Source of the DNA: an uncultured Clostridia bacterium
GTDB taxonomy: Bacteria; Bacillota; Clostridia; Christensenellales; UBA1242
DNA: 64,000 bases
Reading direction: 5' to 3'
Assembly (NCBI GenBank): GCA_944350265.1
Contig: CALVOG010000001.1
Location: forward strand, 1 to 64,000
Positions 18,341 to 27,363 of the stretch are shown in pieces; position 1 is the stretch's first letter, and each line of letters begins with the position of its first letter. Below the pieces are notes generated by a model. That model worked only from the letters and a program-made list of their open reading frames with translations. It was not told the DNA's origin and made no database searches. A program made the translations under genes and the position numbers.

Positions 18341-19130
18341 TTAGGCAAGGTAGTTATTTGTCATTCTGAGCGTTAGCGAAGAATCTCGTCGTAGGTGACG
18401 CTGTCATATTTTGAGGTGTTGTGTGGCAGGCGGTGTCGCTTATACCGAAGTTTAGTTTCTCCATTTTTGCCCGCGAATGTCTAAATCGTCCACTTAAAAG
18501 AAATTTGCTTGGCGCGCTATAACGTTTATTCCGTTAAGACTGTCAGCCGAGCGTGGTTGCAATATAGCCTTTACCGCAAGGAATACCGCTAAATGTCATT
18601 CTGAGCGGAGCGAAGAATCTCGTCGTAGGACGACCCGCGAATGTCGAATAATTCCTCTTCAAAATAACGCTTGCCTCATCATAGCGCCTATTCCATTAGA
18701 ACTAAGCGCTTGACACGCTGTATCGCCTATACCGTTAGGACTGTCGGTTTATTTGTCATTCTGAGCGAAGCGAAGAATCTCGTCGTAGCCTCGACCCGCG
18801 TATGTCTAAATCTTCCACTTTTTACATATCTAAATAAGTCCTCTTAAACGGTCGTTAAAAGTGGCAATTAATTTTTTTTAGAACTCTCTTTTGTTAGAAA
18901 AACACGGTTAAACTCAAAACACTTCACACATCTAACCGCGCGATAAGGCGTGACAATAATATAGCCAACACCGTGAGGCGATACCGCTAAATGTCTGAGC
19001 GAAGCGAAGAATCTCGTCGTAGGCTCGACCCGCGAATGTCCAAACCGTCCACTTTCTGCATAAGTTTAATTCATACTCTCTTTCGAAAAATACGGTAAAC
19101 TCGAAACATTTCACCCATCCAACCGCGGTT
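18341..19130. repeat. Dispersed palindromic repeats, cluster 3 (dense, minus-oriented)
   Basis: Four hairpin cores on the minus orientation at 18358-18398, 18594-18633, 18754-18790 and 18991-19023, with flanks 'ccgcgaatgtctaaatc' and 'ctcttttgttagaaaaacac' (the reverse of modules seen elsewhere). The loops differ (GTTA, GGA, GAA, GAA) while the arms stay constant. No gene supported. Confidence 0.85.
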
Positions 19131-19227
19131 GGAAAATTTTTTAAAAATTTTGCGAAATCGTTTGGTAAATTGAGGGGTTTTAGATATAATAAAAATGTAA
19201 GTTTGAAAAAGCTAAGGAGGGGTGTTT

Positions 19228-22200
19228 ATGAAAAGTGGAAGGATGAAGCGTATTTTGCTGAGCGTTATCGCTTTCCTTTTCGTGGGTTGTTCCATCGCTG
19301 GCGGAACGGTCCTTCTTTCAAACTCCTCTATCAGCGATAGTAACCGGGGGGGATTCGACCCCTTCCGAAAATGAATTAACCAAAAACGCACCGACAAACT
19401 CTGACCTCTGGACAGCAAGCGGAAACTATGCCACTTCTTTTGCAGGCGGTGACGGACAATCAGAGGCAACGGCATATCAAATAGCAACAGCTGAACAACT
19501 TGCATATTTAGCATATTTAATTAATGATACATCAACAAATTCTACATACAAATCACTCTACTATGTTCAAACCGCGGACATAGATTTATCATTATACTAC
19601 TGGTACGCAATTGGGTACTATAGTAAAGTAAATACTGGTGCAGGAGATATTATTACAAATAACCCTTTTCGGGGGTGCTACAATGGCGGTGGTTTTAAGA
19701 TCTCGGGCTTATATACTACTAGTAGTATTGTTAACGGTAATGGTCTATTTGCGTATTTAAAGGGGTATTCATCGTCACAAAAAGCCACAATTAGGAATGT
19801 TAGGATAGTTAAATCTAGTATATCGGACCGTGAATATGCCGGAGGGATTGTGGGATATGCAGGGAATTATATTGAAATAATTAATTGTTCCAATGCTGGT
19901 AAGGTTGGGGCAAGCGATGGGGATTATGCCGGAGGGATTGTGGGATATGCAGGCGATTATATTGAAATAACTAATTGTTTTAATACTGGCGAGGTTGAGA
20001 CAAGGGGTGGGAATTATGCTGGAGGAATTGCTGGGTATGCAACGAATCGTGTTTACATTACTGCCTGTTATAATACTGGTGATATAAGTTCAGTACGTAA
20101 TGGTTATGGAGGTTCTTACGCCGGAGGGATTGTGGGGCATGCAGGCGATTCTATTTATTTAATTGATAGTTATAATACTGGCGAGGTCTCTGGTCGGAGT
20201 TATATTGGTGGGGTTGTAGGGTCTGTATATGGATATGCTGAAATATCAAATTGCAATAATATTGGCTTTATTTCAGGGGGAATAGGTGCTAGCGTTGGTG
20301 GAATAGCGGGTTGCGCTTCAGGAGATAGTAATTATCCAAGAATTAATAATTGTTATAATTCTGGTTCGGTTCGGGGCAGTGATAATGTTGGTGGTATTGC
20401 AGGCGAAATTGGTAGGTATATGGATGATTATGGCACAATCACTAACAGTTATAATACTGGCTCGATTAGTGGTTCAACTCAAGTTGGTGGAATAGCGGGT
20501 TGTGGTTATCAAGCAACTATCACAGGTTGCTACAATGAAGGTGCTGTTGTTGGTGATGAATATGTTGGAGGTGTGTTAGGATTTGCTGACAATTTTTCTG
20601 ATATAACTGATTGTTACAATGTTGGAGATGTGACTGGAGACAGTACGGTCGGTGGAATAATGGGGCAAAATGAGTATGTTTGTGTTTATAGGTGCTACAA
20701 TATAGGGACTATTAATGGAAGTAAATTTATTGGCGGAGTGTCTGGATATAATGGTGGCGGGAGCTATACATATAGAACATATTTTTATAATTGTTATAAC
20801 ATCGGCTCAGTTTCTGGTGATTCTTTCATTGGTGGTATTTTTGGAGGGAGTACAGATAGATATTATACTTATTCAAATTGTTATTACGGAGGGAATTGCA
20901 CTCTCACTGTGGCTAACGGAGGGAATGGGTCAGCGGGGGCAAGAGATGAAAATTTAATTGCTAATGCTAAGAGTTTAAATTGGTATTTAGATACTTCACT
21001 CTGGCGAGCAGGTTATTATGCATGGGATTTTGAAAATGTTTGGACTTTTGTTGAGGGAATGAATGATGGGTATCCTGTTTTAAGAGGGTTTTCTACCAAA
21101 ATTACATACAATTCGAACAGTCAACCTGAGGAGGTTGTGAGTGAGTCTTTTTCCGTGGGCGAGACTATTGTTTTGGCGGAGGCGGATTTGTTCGTGAGAG
21201 AGGGATATAGCGTTTCAAGCTGGAACGCGATGGCGGACGGGAGTGGTGCTAGTTATGCGCCGGGCGCAACCTACACTGGCTCAAGCGTCACTCTTTATGC
21301 TCAGTGGGGAAGGATGACCTACGCTGTTACTTTTAACGCGAATGATGGTAGCGGAACAATGAGCAGTGTTGAAAAAATATATAATGAAGATTTGGTTTTG
21401 CCGGCGAATGAGTTTACAAAAACGGGGTATGATTTTAAAGGCTGGGCGACAAGTGCTAATGGTTCCGTCGTTTATGGCGACGGCGCTAAATATACAACAA
21501 ATGCTAGTGCAACGCTTTACGCCGTGTGGGAGGCGAAGGTTATTGCGGTAAATCTCAATAGGAACGGAGGGGCGGGCGGAACGAGTGCGATATATTTGAA
21601 GTATGATAGCGGGTGGTATTCGAGTAGTTCCTGCACGAGTTCGAGTAAGATAACTTCACTGCCGTCCACGCCAACACGGACAGGGTATGAGTTTAAGGGG
21701 TATAGCACCGGGACTGATGGGAGCGGAACGCTGGCTGTGAGCGCGACGGGCGCAATTAATGTGAGTGACACCTTTTATTCAACGGACGGCACGCGGACGT
21801 GGTATGCAGTTTGGGAGGCAAGAAATCCTGCGTATTATGACAGCGAGGGCGGATTTTGGTATGTTGAGAATGGCAAGTTGCCACAGAGTAGGGTGGATGA
21901 GAGTTTGAAAGCGACGCTGGAGGGGCAGTGGTCGAGTTTGACTGACGGCTCAGTCTACTATATGGGCGTTGAGGAACTTTCGAACAGTGAATTTGCGAGC
22001 GACGGCGGGATGCAGTCGAAGGTGTATAACGGCGAGGAGTATGTGAAATTCAACGGCGAATACTACCTCGTGGAGCCAATTAGGTGGAGGCTTGTGTATT
22101 CGTCCAGTCAAAAAGAGGGCTATGCAGTTGAAAATACCAGCGTTTTGGCAACAATGGCAGAGATTGTTTTTGTAGGCAGTTATTCTAGCACCAAGATAGG

Positions 22201-22621
22201 CGTGGGCGCGGGGTATTCCGCCGAGAGCGTGACAATGCTTTTAAAGAACCAAGTTAGCACTGAGTTTTTGGTGAGTGAAAGCCGAGAGGTGGAAATCTTC
22301 CGCGCGCCAAAGGACACCACCACCGTGAGCGGAAGCGTGTTTGTGGCGTCTAGTGAGGAATTAGCAAACTTCACCACGAGTAAAAATAACACGACGGGCA
22401 GTGGCGTCAAGGCGGGTAAGGTCTCACTAAGCGACTTTGTGAAGGACTACCTCCGCGCGACGGGTCAGGGCGACTACTACTTCACCCGCGACCTCGGCGA
22501 CCAGCTTAACACCATCCGTTGCCTTAACCCAGTGGGCGACCGCTCCCAAGCCAAAGCCAAACAAACCCTCGGCGTGCAGTTCACAATTAAGGTAACGGAA
22601 TACGCTTGTATAAGTGCGTAA
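19228..22621 (+). CDS. GLUG/InlB-repeat surface lipoprotein, frameshifted at a G7 tract
   Basis: A large secreted protein split by one base. ATG 19228 (after AAGGAGGGG) opens a lipoprotein-like signal peptide with LFVGCSIAGG, but this frame stops at about 19372. The frame of the remaining protein is open from 19262 without a usable start, and joins the signal frame if the G7 run at 19346-19352 has six or nine G. With six, the protein has about 1130 residues: about eleven GLUG-type repeats (for example 'YAGGIVGYAGDYIEITNC') from about residue 195 to 560, then InlB/Listeria-Bacteroides-type repeats ('YDFKGWATSANGSVVYGDG') and a C-terminal domain with 'YYLVEPIRWRLV'. Either phase variation, a recent mutation or an assembly error. 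The longest uninterrupted frame runs from GTG 19850. Confidence 0.8.
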
Positions 22622-22668
22622 GTTTCACGATGCGATACTAAATGCCAGATAAGAGTTCAATATATAAA

Positions 22669-22704
22669 ATGCTTAGCGTTTACTTTGCGCTAGGCGTTTT
22701 TTTT
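22669..22704. terminator. Terminator, recurring GCTTAGCG family
   Basis: Stem GCTTAGCG / CGCTAGGC around TTTACTTTG followed by eight T, after the surface lipoprotein gene. Confidence 0.8.
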
Positions 22705-23290
22705 ATGGAGTATGATTTGACATATTGAGGGGATGTATTCGCGCGGTGAAAATGGATTTAGTGTTTGCACGGTGAAAAGTGTGGCGCTGAGGGCAAAGAG
22801 GAGGAATTAGACGTTCGCGGGTGGGTGCTACGACGAGATTCTTCGCTGACGCTCAGAATGACAAATGGGCTGGCAGTCCTTGCGGTAGAGGCAATATAGT
22901 GCGGCAGGGATTTTTTTGAATGAATTAGATATTTTAGTTTTTTAATGGATTGGGTTGATACTCGCGGAAAAGTGGAAAGATAGACGTTCGCGGGCGGGTG
23001 CTACGACGAGATTCTTCGCTTCGCTCAGAATGACAAACGGGGTGGCAGTCCTAACGGTATAAATTGTAGTGTGTGTTAGGCAGTAAATACTTGGAATGAC
23101 AAATAACTGCTCTGCCTAACGGTAGAAGCTATACTTGCGCATTAGGCAATAAAAGAATGTGAAATAAAGTGTAGCACGTGATATCTTAAAAAGTGAAACA
23201 TCACTGACGAGGTTCTTCGTTCCTCTCAGAATTACAAACAAACTAACTAACAGTCCTAGCAAGCGATATTGCGTAACACGCGAAACAGTT
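22685..23290. repeat. Dispersed palindromic repeats, cluster 4
   Basis: Hairpin cores at 22827-22866 (loop GTCA) and 23000-23037 (loop GAA) and a decayed copy near 23205-23232, with 'tagacgttcgcgggtggg' and 'cagtcctaacggtataa' flanks. The stretch 22685-22870 is imperfectly repeated at 24123-24285, on the other side of the first Spo0A-like gene. Confidence 0.8.
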
Positions 23291-23320
23291 TCAAAGCTAG
23301 TCTGCTTCAAATTCAACCCA

Positions 23321-23347
23321 TTCGACAATAATCTAAAAAATTCGACA
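23321..23347 (+). promoter_or_regulatory. Two 0A-box-like sites, 20 bp apart
   Basis: TTCGACA at 23321-23327 and 23341-23347, each the reverse complement of the Spo0A box TGTCGAA. Start-to-start distance is exactly 20 bp, about two helical turns. The -35 begins 47 bp downstream of the second site. Confidence 0.6.
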
Positions 23348-23394
23348 AAATTGCAAAATGTTTTGTAAAATATTGCACTTTTTACTTAAATCAT

Positions 23395-23424
23395 TTGCGC
23401 TTTTCCAAAATGTTGTGCTATAAT
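23395..23424 (+). promoter_or_regulatory. Promoter of first Spo0A-like gene
   Basis: TTGCGC (23395-23400), 18-bp spacer ending in TGTGC, TATAAT (23419-23424). Confidence 0.7.
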
Positions 23425-23446
23425 GAAAATAGTTCAGGAGGGGATT

Positions 23447-23836
23447 ATGGAAGACCAGGAACTGAAAACAAAAATTAGGCGCATACTTGTTAAACTCGAT
23501 TTCCGCATTGATTTAAGTGGCTTTGATTACCTTGTCAGCGCTGTTGCCCTCGCCATAAGAGATGAGCGCTACACTAAAAATTTGTGCGAAAAACTTTATC
23601 CAAAAGTTGCGGAACTCCACGGAACGAGCGCATCGTGCGTTGAAAGGAGTATAAGGAACGCCATTTCAAAAGCCTCAATCAGTAGTGGTTTGAAGAAAAT
23701 CAACAAAGCCTATGGCGCAATGCTTATAACGCCTTATGAGCGCCCAAGCGTTGGCAGACTGATAAAGGTTTTGGTGGAGGTGTATAATGCTAATCTTATC
23801 GGGGATATGTTGCGAAAACAGGAATTAGACGCCTGA
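23447..23836 (+). CDS. Receiver-less Spo0A effector-domain protein (paralogue 1)
   Basis: A 129-residue protein that aligns over its whole length with the C-terminal DNA-binding domain of Spo0A and lacks the phosphoacceptor receiver domain. The 'GFDYLVSAVALAI' segment matches 'GYLYLREAISMVY' of B. subtilis Spo0A, 'LYPKVAELHGTSASCVERS' matches the turn and recognition helix 'LYPDIAKKFNTTASRVERA', and the tail matches the dimer/SigA-contact region. In the recognition helix the first Arg is Cys but Glu, Arg and the later Arg (VERSIR) are kept, so 0A-box-like binding is plausible. I start at ATG 23447 with CAGGAGGGG; an ATG at 23423 overlaps the -10. It may act as a phosphorylation-independent activator or a competitor of Spo0A; which is unknown. 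Confidence 0.85.
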   Translation: MEDQELKTKIRRILVKLDFRIDLSGFDYLVSAVALAIRDERYTKNLCEKLYPKVAELHGTSASCVERSIRNAISKASISSGLKKINKAYGAMLITPYERPSVGRLIKVLVEVYNANLIGDMLRKQELDA

Positions 23837-24122
23837 GAGGGCAGGGAAACCTTTGATGAAGAGCTTAGCACTATTTTTTATACGGCAAGAGCGAATATGC
23901 AAAATAAAGCTAATAGGGTGCATTAATACAAAAGTTTAAACAATAAGGCGAATTAAAATAAAGCTTTAACAACTAGGCGCGTTAAAGTAAAAGAGTGAGG
24001 CATATTTTACGCCCCATTTTATCTGCGCAAGTCAAGACGGTTAATTTTTTGCGGGCGGGTTGGTATAGCGTATTAAGCGTCACTCCCCTTTCTTGGTTTC
24101 CTTGCGGTTGGGACGACGCTGT
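23837..24122. other. Intergenic between Spo0A-like genes
   Basis: Short imperfect repeats ('aagtttaaacaataaggcgaattaaaa', split as two similar units near 23930 and 23960). No gene seen. Confidence 0.5.
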
Positions 24123-24330
24123 GCGCTAAGCGTTTTTTATGAGGTGTGTTGACATATTGAGAGAAAGAGGATGTATTCGTGCGGTGAAGAACGTGGTGCT
24201 GAGGGCAAAGAGGATGAAATAGACGTTCGTGGGTGGTGGCTACGACGAGATTCTTCGGCGTTGTCTCAGAATGACATTTGAATGCCTTGCCTAACGGTAG
24301 AGGCGATACTGTCGCCGTTTGCACCGCAAG
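24123..24330. repeat. Dispersed palindromic repeat, second copy of 22685-22870
   Basis: Carries 'gcgctaagcgttttttatgag', 'ttgacatattgag', 'ggatgtattcgtgcggtgaa', 'gctgagggcaaagagga' and a hairpin core at 24240-24276, in the same order as at 22685-22870. This suggests a segmental duplication that includes the regulatory region of the Spo0A-like genes. Confidence 0.7.
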
Positions 24331-24359
24331 GATTACTTGTGTGTTTTGTGTGAAGATTT

Positions 24360-24386
24360 TGTCGAAAAAATTGTAATAGTGTCGAA
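24360..24386 (+). promoter_or_regulatory. Two 0A-box-like sites, 20 bp apart
   Basis: TGTCGAA at 24360-24366 and 24380-24386, exact matches to the Spo0A box and again 20 bp start to start. The -35 begins 46 bp after the second site, nearly the same distance as at the first paralogue, although the boxes are in the opposite orientation. Confidence 0.6.
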
Positions 24387-24431
24387 TTTTATAAAATATT
24401 GAAAAATAAATGAAAAACTTTTGCAAATCGT

Positions 24432-24460
24432 TTGGAAATATTTTATTAGTGTGCTATACT
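24432..24460 (+). promoter_or_regulatory. Promoter of second Spo0A-like gene
   Basis: TTGGAA (24432-24437), 17-bp spacer ending in TGTGC, TATACT (24455-24460). The transcript would have a leader of about 200 nt. Confidence 0.7.
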
Positions 24461-24664
24461 TTAAAGGTAAGCCGAACTTTAATTGCAATTTGAATTACAT
24501 ATTCAAAACCGACAATTTGGGAAGTAAAAAATTTAAGCGCTTAAATTTAACGAAATTTTACAATCTTGTTTTTATCCTCTTCTTTTCGAGAAGATTGTTT
24601 TGTTGGCGAAAATTTGTTTTTTACTAAATTGTAATTAATTGAATTGGCTTTAAAAGGAGTTTTT

Positions 24665-25075
24665 ATGAGTGAAGATAAAAAGATGATTAGGGTTGTGCAT
24701 TACGCGTTAGCAAAATTGGGTTGCAAGGTGGATAAACTTGGCTTTCGCTACCTAAGTTATGCCGTGATGATTGTGATTAAAAATCCATCTGCCTTGCACA
24801 GCCTTTGCAAGCAGGTTTATCATGTGGTCGCTGACCATTTTGAGGTGAAAAACGCAATGACCGTGCATAGTTCGATTAGAAATATGGTTGACGAGATTTG
24901 CGCGTCAGGCAACTTTTTGATACTTAACGCGATGTTTGGTTTTGACCATTTTAAGAAAAACGACCACATCTCTTGCGGGGAGTTTATTGGGCTAATTGCC
25001 ATATATTACACCCTCGAATACTACAAAAACGACGAATTTTACAAAAGTGGAAAAATGTTCCAGGGCTTGGAATAG
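24665..25075 (+). CDS. Receiver-less Spo0A effector-domain protein (paralogue 2)
   Basis: A 136-residue protein of the same fold as its neighbour 830 bp upstream: 'GFRYLSYAVMIVI', then 'VYHVVADHFEVKNAMTVHSS' aligned with the Spo0A turn and recognition helix, then a helical tail. No receiver domain. The recognition helix is strongly altered (TVHSSIR instead of RVERAIR, keeping only the last Arg), so it probably does not bind a standard 0A box; it could recognise another site or act through dimerisation. ATG 24665 has AAAAGGAG. A leader of about 200 nt separates it from its promoter. Family assignment is by alignment by eye. Confidence 0.8.
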   Translation: MSEDKKMIRVVHYALAKLGCKVDKLGFRYLSYAVMIVIKNPSALHSLCKQVYHVVADHFEVKNAMTVHSSIRNMVDEICASGNFLILNAMFGFDHFKKNDHISCGEFIGLIAIYYTLEYYKNDEFYKSGKMFQGLE

Positions 25076-25383
25076 AAGAGCGGTGCGGGATTTTTTTTAA
25101 CCAAATCAAAGCAATATTGACTAAACATTTCAAAGTGCTTTTACAATATTATTTAACTCTATCACTAAAATATGCGGTGGTGTTAAGCATACTTTGACTG
25201 TTAAGTGTGTTAAGCAATGATTGAGAAATCTATTTACGCATTTTGCGAAAAATCTAACGAAGCGAAAAAAATGCCAGCATTGATTTTGTTTGATAAAAGG
25301 ACAACAAATAAAAAAAGAGAACGTTTTGAAAATTGCAAGTTAATTTGTTCATTTTCTTGCATAAATCTTAAAAAGGAGTGTCA
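25076..25383. other. Intergenic, no feature recognised
   Basis: AT-rich; a weak inverted repeat 'ttaagcatactttgactgttaagtgtgttaag' region (25181-25213, split here by loops) may be a decayed terminator. No gene supported. Confidence 0.4.
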
Positions 25384-25626
25384 ATGTATCAAGGAAAAAG
25401 AAAAAATAAAAAGTGGTCTATACAAGAAAAAAATGAGATTGTTCTTCTCTATCTGGGTCAGCATATGGGTTGGTCTGAAATATTAAGAACTTTTAATATT
25501 TCAAGTGGTCGTATGCTACAAAGATGGATTGGGCAGTATCGCAAATTTGGGACTTGTGTGGACAATCGTGGTAAACGCACCAAACAACAAAATCCTAAAA
25601 AAGGAAGGCAAAAGAAACAAAAGTAA
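25384..25626 (+). pseudogene. IS3-type transposase OrfA fragment (HTH domain only)
   Basis: An 80-residue frame with the helix-turn-helix pattern of IS3/IS150-family OrfA: 'KWSIQEKNEIVLLYLGQHMG' then 'WSEILRTFNISSGRMLQRWI' and a basic Arg/Lys/Gln tail. Intact OrfA proteins continue into a leucine-zipper region and are followed by an OrfB with a DDE catalytic core; neither is present. ATG 25384 has AAAAAGGAG. No terminal inverted repeats or target duplication are apparent. It is probably a remnant, though a stand-alone small DNA-binding protein is possible because the frame is intact and has a good ribosome binding site. Confidence 0.55.
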
Positions 25627-25724
25627 ATTACCACATTACGAGAAAGGAAGAGAAAGAACTAGAACTTAGAGATTAACTAAAAAATTTCCTTGCCTATCTA
25701 AATCAACAAAACAAAGATGCTTAG

Positions 25725-25752
25725 TTAACCCTACGGTTAATTTTTCCTTTTT
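25725..25752 (+). terminator. Terminator-like hairpin
   Basis: Perfect stem TTAACC / GGTTAA with CTAC loop and a T-rich tail. Confidence 0.65.
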
Positions 25753-25850
25753 TACTTTCTGCGCTGTTTTCCTGGTTGGTGAAGGCGCTAATGTAGGTAA
25801 TATACTTAAATCCTATTTTACTTTTACTCTGTTTTCTTGGCTGACAAGTT

Positions 25851-25879
25851 GGGGGGGGTATTATTTTGGATTGGGGGGG
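25851..25879. repeat. Paired poly-G tracts (G8 and G7)
   Basis: G8 at 25851-25858 and G7 at 25873-25879, 14 bp apart, in otherwise AT-rich DNA just past the stop of the minus-strand gene. They could form a G-quadruplex on the plus strand or be slippage-prone. Confidence 0.7.
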
Positions 25880-25885
25880 CGTAAT

Positions 25886-26470
25886 TTATTGGCGGTCTTT
25901 TTCGTTATTTCTTTCCACTTCCTTTAAAATTTCAGGGAATTTTTCCATACAAAATTTATATGGAGCGCTATTCTTATCTTTATATGTTTTAAACATCTCT
26001 ATCCTTGATTTGATATGATTATAGATTTTTGCCGAACTTTTATCGCTATATGGCTGAAATACAATCTCTTTCTTTTCAATTAAATCGAGCAAGCACTCAT
26101 ACAAATCGTCAACTCTTGTTTCTTTTAAAATTTTCACGGGCTTTTCACTGACAACTTCCGCGGAAAAACTGGTCTTTCCGTCGACAAAATCTTTCGCATC
26201 CACTTCGTAGATTGAGCAACTTTCGCCCTGAAATGTTCGCTTCAAAGCGCCCTCGTATGCCTCAAAGAAAAAAGGTATCATCTTTTCGCCCTCGCTTGTC
26301 ATACCATATATTCCGTCAAAATCGCCCATAGATTTGGTCGAGCCGAAAAGTAGGGCGAGGTGTGGGTATGGAGTGGCGTATACCCACTTCTTGCCGTGGG
26401 TTGAAATTCTTGGCTCTAACACCTTCAAATTTGGCACATTTGACACGTGATAGTAGACTTTGCTTTCCAT
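25886..26470 (-). CDS. Uncharacterised protein with ADP-ribosyltransferase-like start
   Basis: A 194-residue soluble protein of unknown function. It opens with 'KVYYHVSNVPNLKVLEPRIS' and 'GKKWVYATPYPHLALLFG', a pattern (a strand with Tyr-His-x-Ser, then a loop and 'VYA' strand) reminiscent of ADP-ribosyltransferase-like folds, but no catalytic Glu can be identified with confidence. The second half is helical and Lys/Glu-rich. I start at the ATG complementary to 26468-26470, which has GGTGAG upstream; the longer open frame runs through the tRNA-Thr gene and is not coding. It lies just downstream of that tRNA on the same strand. Confidence 0.7.
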   Translation of the reverse strand: MESKVYYHVSNVPNLKVLEPRISTHGKKWVYATPYPHLALLFGSTKSMGDFDGIYGMTSEGEKMIPFFFEAYEGALKRTFQGESCSIYEVDAKDFVDGKTSFSAEVVSEKPVKILKETRVDDLYECLLDLIEKKEIVFQPYSDKSSAKIYNHIKSRIEMFKTYKDKNSAPYKFCMEKFPEILKEVERNNEKDRQ

Positions 26471-26502
26471 AACCATCTCACCTTTGTTTAAAATAAAAAA
26501 AA

Positions 26503-26578
26503 TGGAGCTGATGACGGGAATCGGACCCGTGACCTCCGCCTTACCAAGGCGACGCTCTACCGACTGAGCCACATCAGC
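26503..26578 (-). tRNA. tRNA-Thr (GGT)
   Basis: A full cloverleaf on the minus strand: acceptor GCTGATG / CATCAGC, discriminator U, encoded CCA, D-arm with GGTAGAGC, anticodon loop TTGGTAA (anticodon GGT, decoding ACC and ACT) and T-loop GGTCCGATTCC. 76 nt. Confidence 0.95.
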
Positions 26579-26865
26579 ACGACCATATGTTTGACGAGAG
26601 TTTTTTAGTTGTTGAAATTTGCCATTCTATATTTTGCCGAGGCTACCAAGAGCACATCAGCACGACTAAATGTTCAACGATTTTTTGAGTGCTTTTGGTT
26701 GATTTATGTAGTTTTATTTCGCCAAGGCAACACTTTGAGAATTGTTTATCATTTCAATGTTCAAGTGCAAAGTCGACTTTTTATTTTAAAATTCTCTTCT
26801 CAAAACTTTAAAACTACTGACAAATTATAGCAAAAAAAAATAGTCTTGTCAACTGTTTTAAGTAA
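26579..26865. other. Intergenic with partial copy of the tRNA-Thr 5' end
   Basis: The block 'acatcagcacgacca' at the tRNA 5' edge (26571 onward) recurs as 'acatcagcacgactaaatgtt' at 26653-26673, with similar following bases. It looks like a decayed duplication of the tRNA end. No gene seen. Confidence 0.5.
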
Positions 26866-27357
26866 TTAATTCACAAACATTGACATATGGCAAGCCTTAA
26901 TGTTTGAAAATTTGTTAGTTGCTCTTATAATTTTGTGGTCGTCTTCGATTAAATATGCAAATTCGTTTTGTTTTAAGTTTGATATTATTAAATTAGCTTT
27001 TAAAAAATCTTTTTCTTCTTTGCTAAAAATCATATCATCAAAAACAATTATATTTATGTTTTCTTTTTTTATAAAGGGAGTGTGTTTTTCGAGCCATAAT
27101 AATTTTTCTTCTTTTTGTTCCTTAAAATGACAGTTGCTGGCTATACAAATTTCGATGTTGTCAATTCTTGCAAGTTTATCTGCCACATTGATAATAGATT
27201 TAAGAGGGCGTTTTGTGAGATAAACACCCGCTTGATTAGACAATATTTTTTCTTTATCTTCCGCATCGTATTCCGCAAGAGTGCCGTCCATATCAAAATA
27301 TACTTTGACTTTTTGTGATTTTGCCTTTGTTTTGATTTCTTTGATTAAACTGTTCAT
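26866..27357 (-). CDS. HAD-family 5'(3')-deoxyribonucleotidase-like protein
   Basis: A 163-residue HAD phosphatase resembling the NT5C deoxyribonucleotidase family, which dephosphorylates (deoxy)nucleoside monophosphates. Motif I is YFDMDGTLAEYD (nucleophile Asp22, general acid Asp24), motif II is the Ser in 'ICIASNCHF' (about 93), and the late acidic motif is 'LIEDDH'. The capping segment follows motif I as in this subfamily. The start codon has no ribosome binding site and no other Met precedes motif I; a promoter places the transcription start at the ATG, so this is a strong case for leaderless translation. Confidence 0.75.
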   Translation of the reverse strand: MNSLIKEIKTKAKSQKVKVYFDMDGTLAEYDAEDKEKILSNQAGVYLTKRPLKSIINVADKLARIDNIEICIASNCHFKEQKEEKLLWLEKHTPFIKKENINIIVFDDMIFSKEEKDFLKANLIISNLKQNEFAYLIEDDHKIIRATNKFSNIKACHMSMFVN

Positions 27358-27363
27358 AACTTA

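Noticed and set aside
18006..19227. rpoB or other ribosomal genes downstream of rplL
   Set aside because: The stretch after the rplL terminator contains only repeats.
25217..25486. Open frame overlapping the transposase OrfA fragment
   Set aside because: It is a different-frame shadow of the OrfA remnant with no domain and no ribosome binding site.
26471..26572. N-terminal extension of the minus-strand gene at 25886
   Set aside because: The extension is a read-through of the tRNA-Thr gene; a good ribosome binding site supports the start at 26470.
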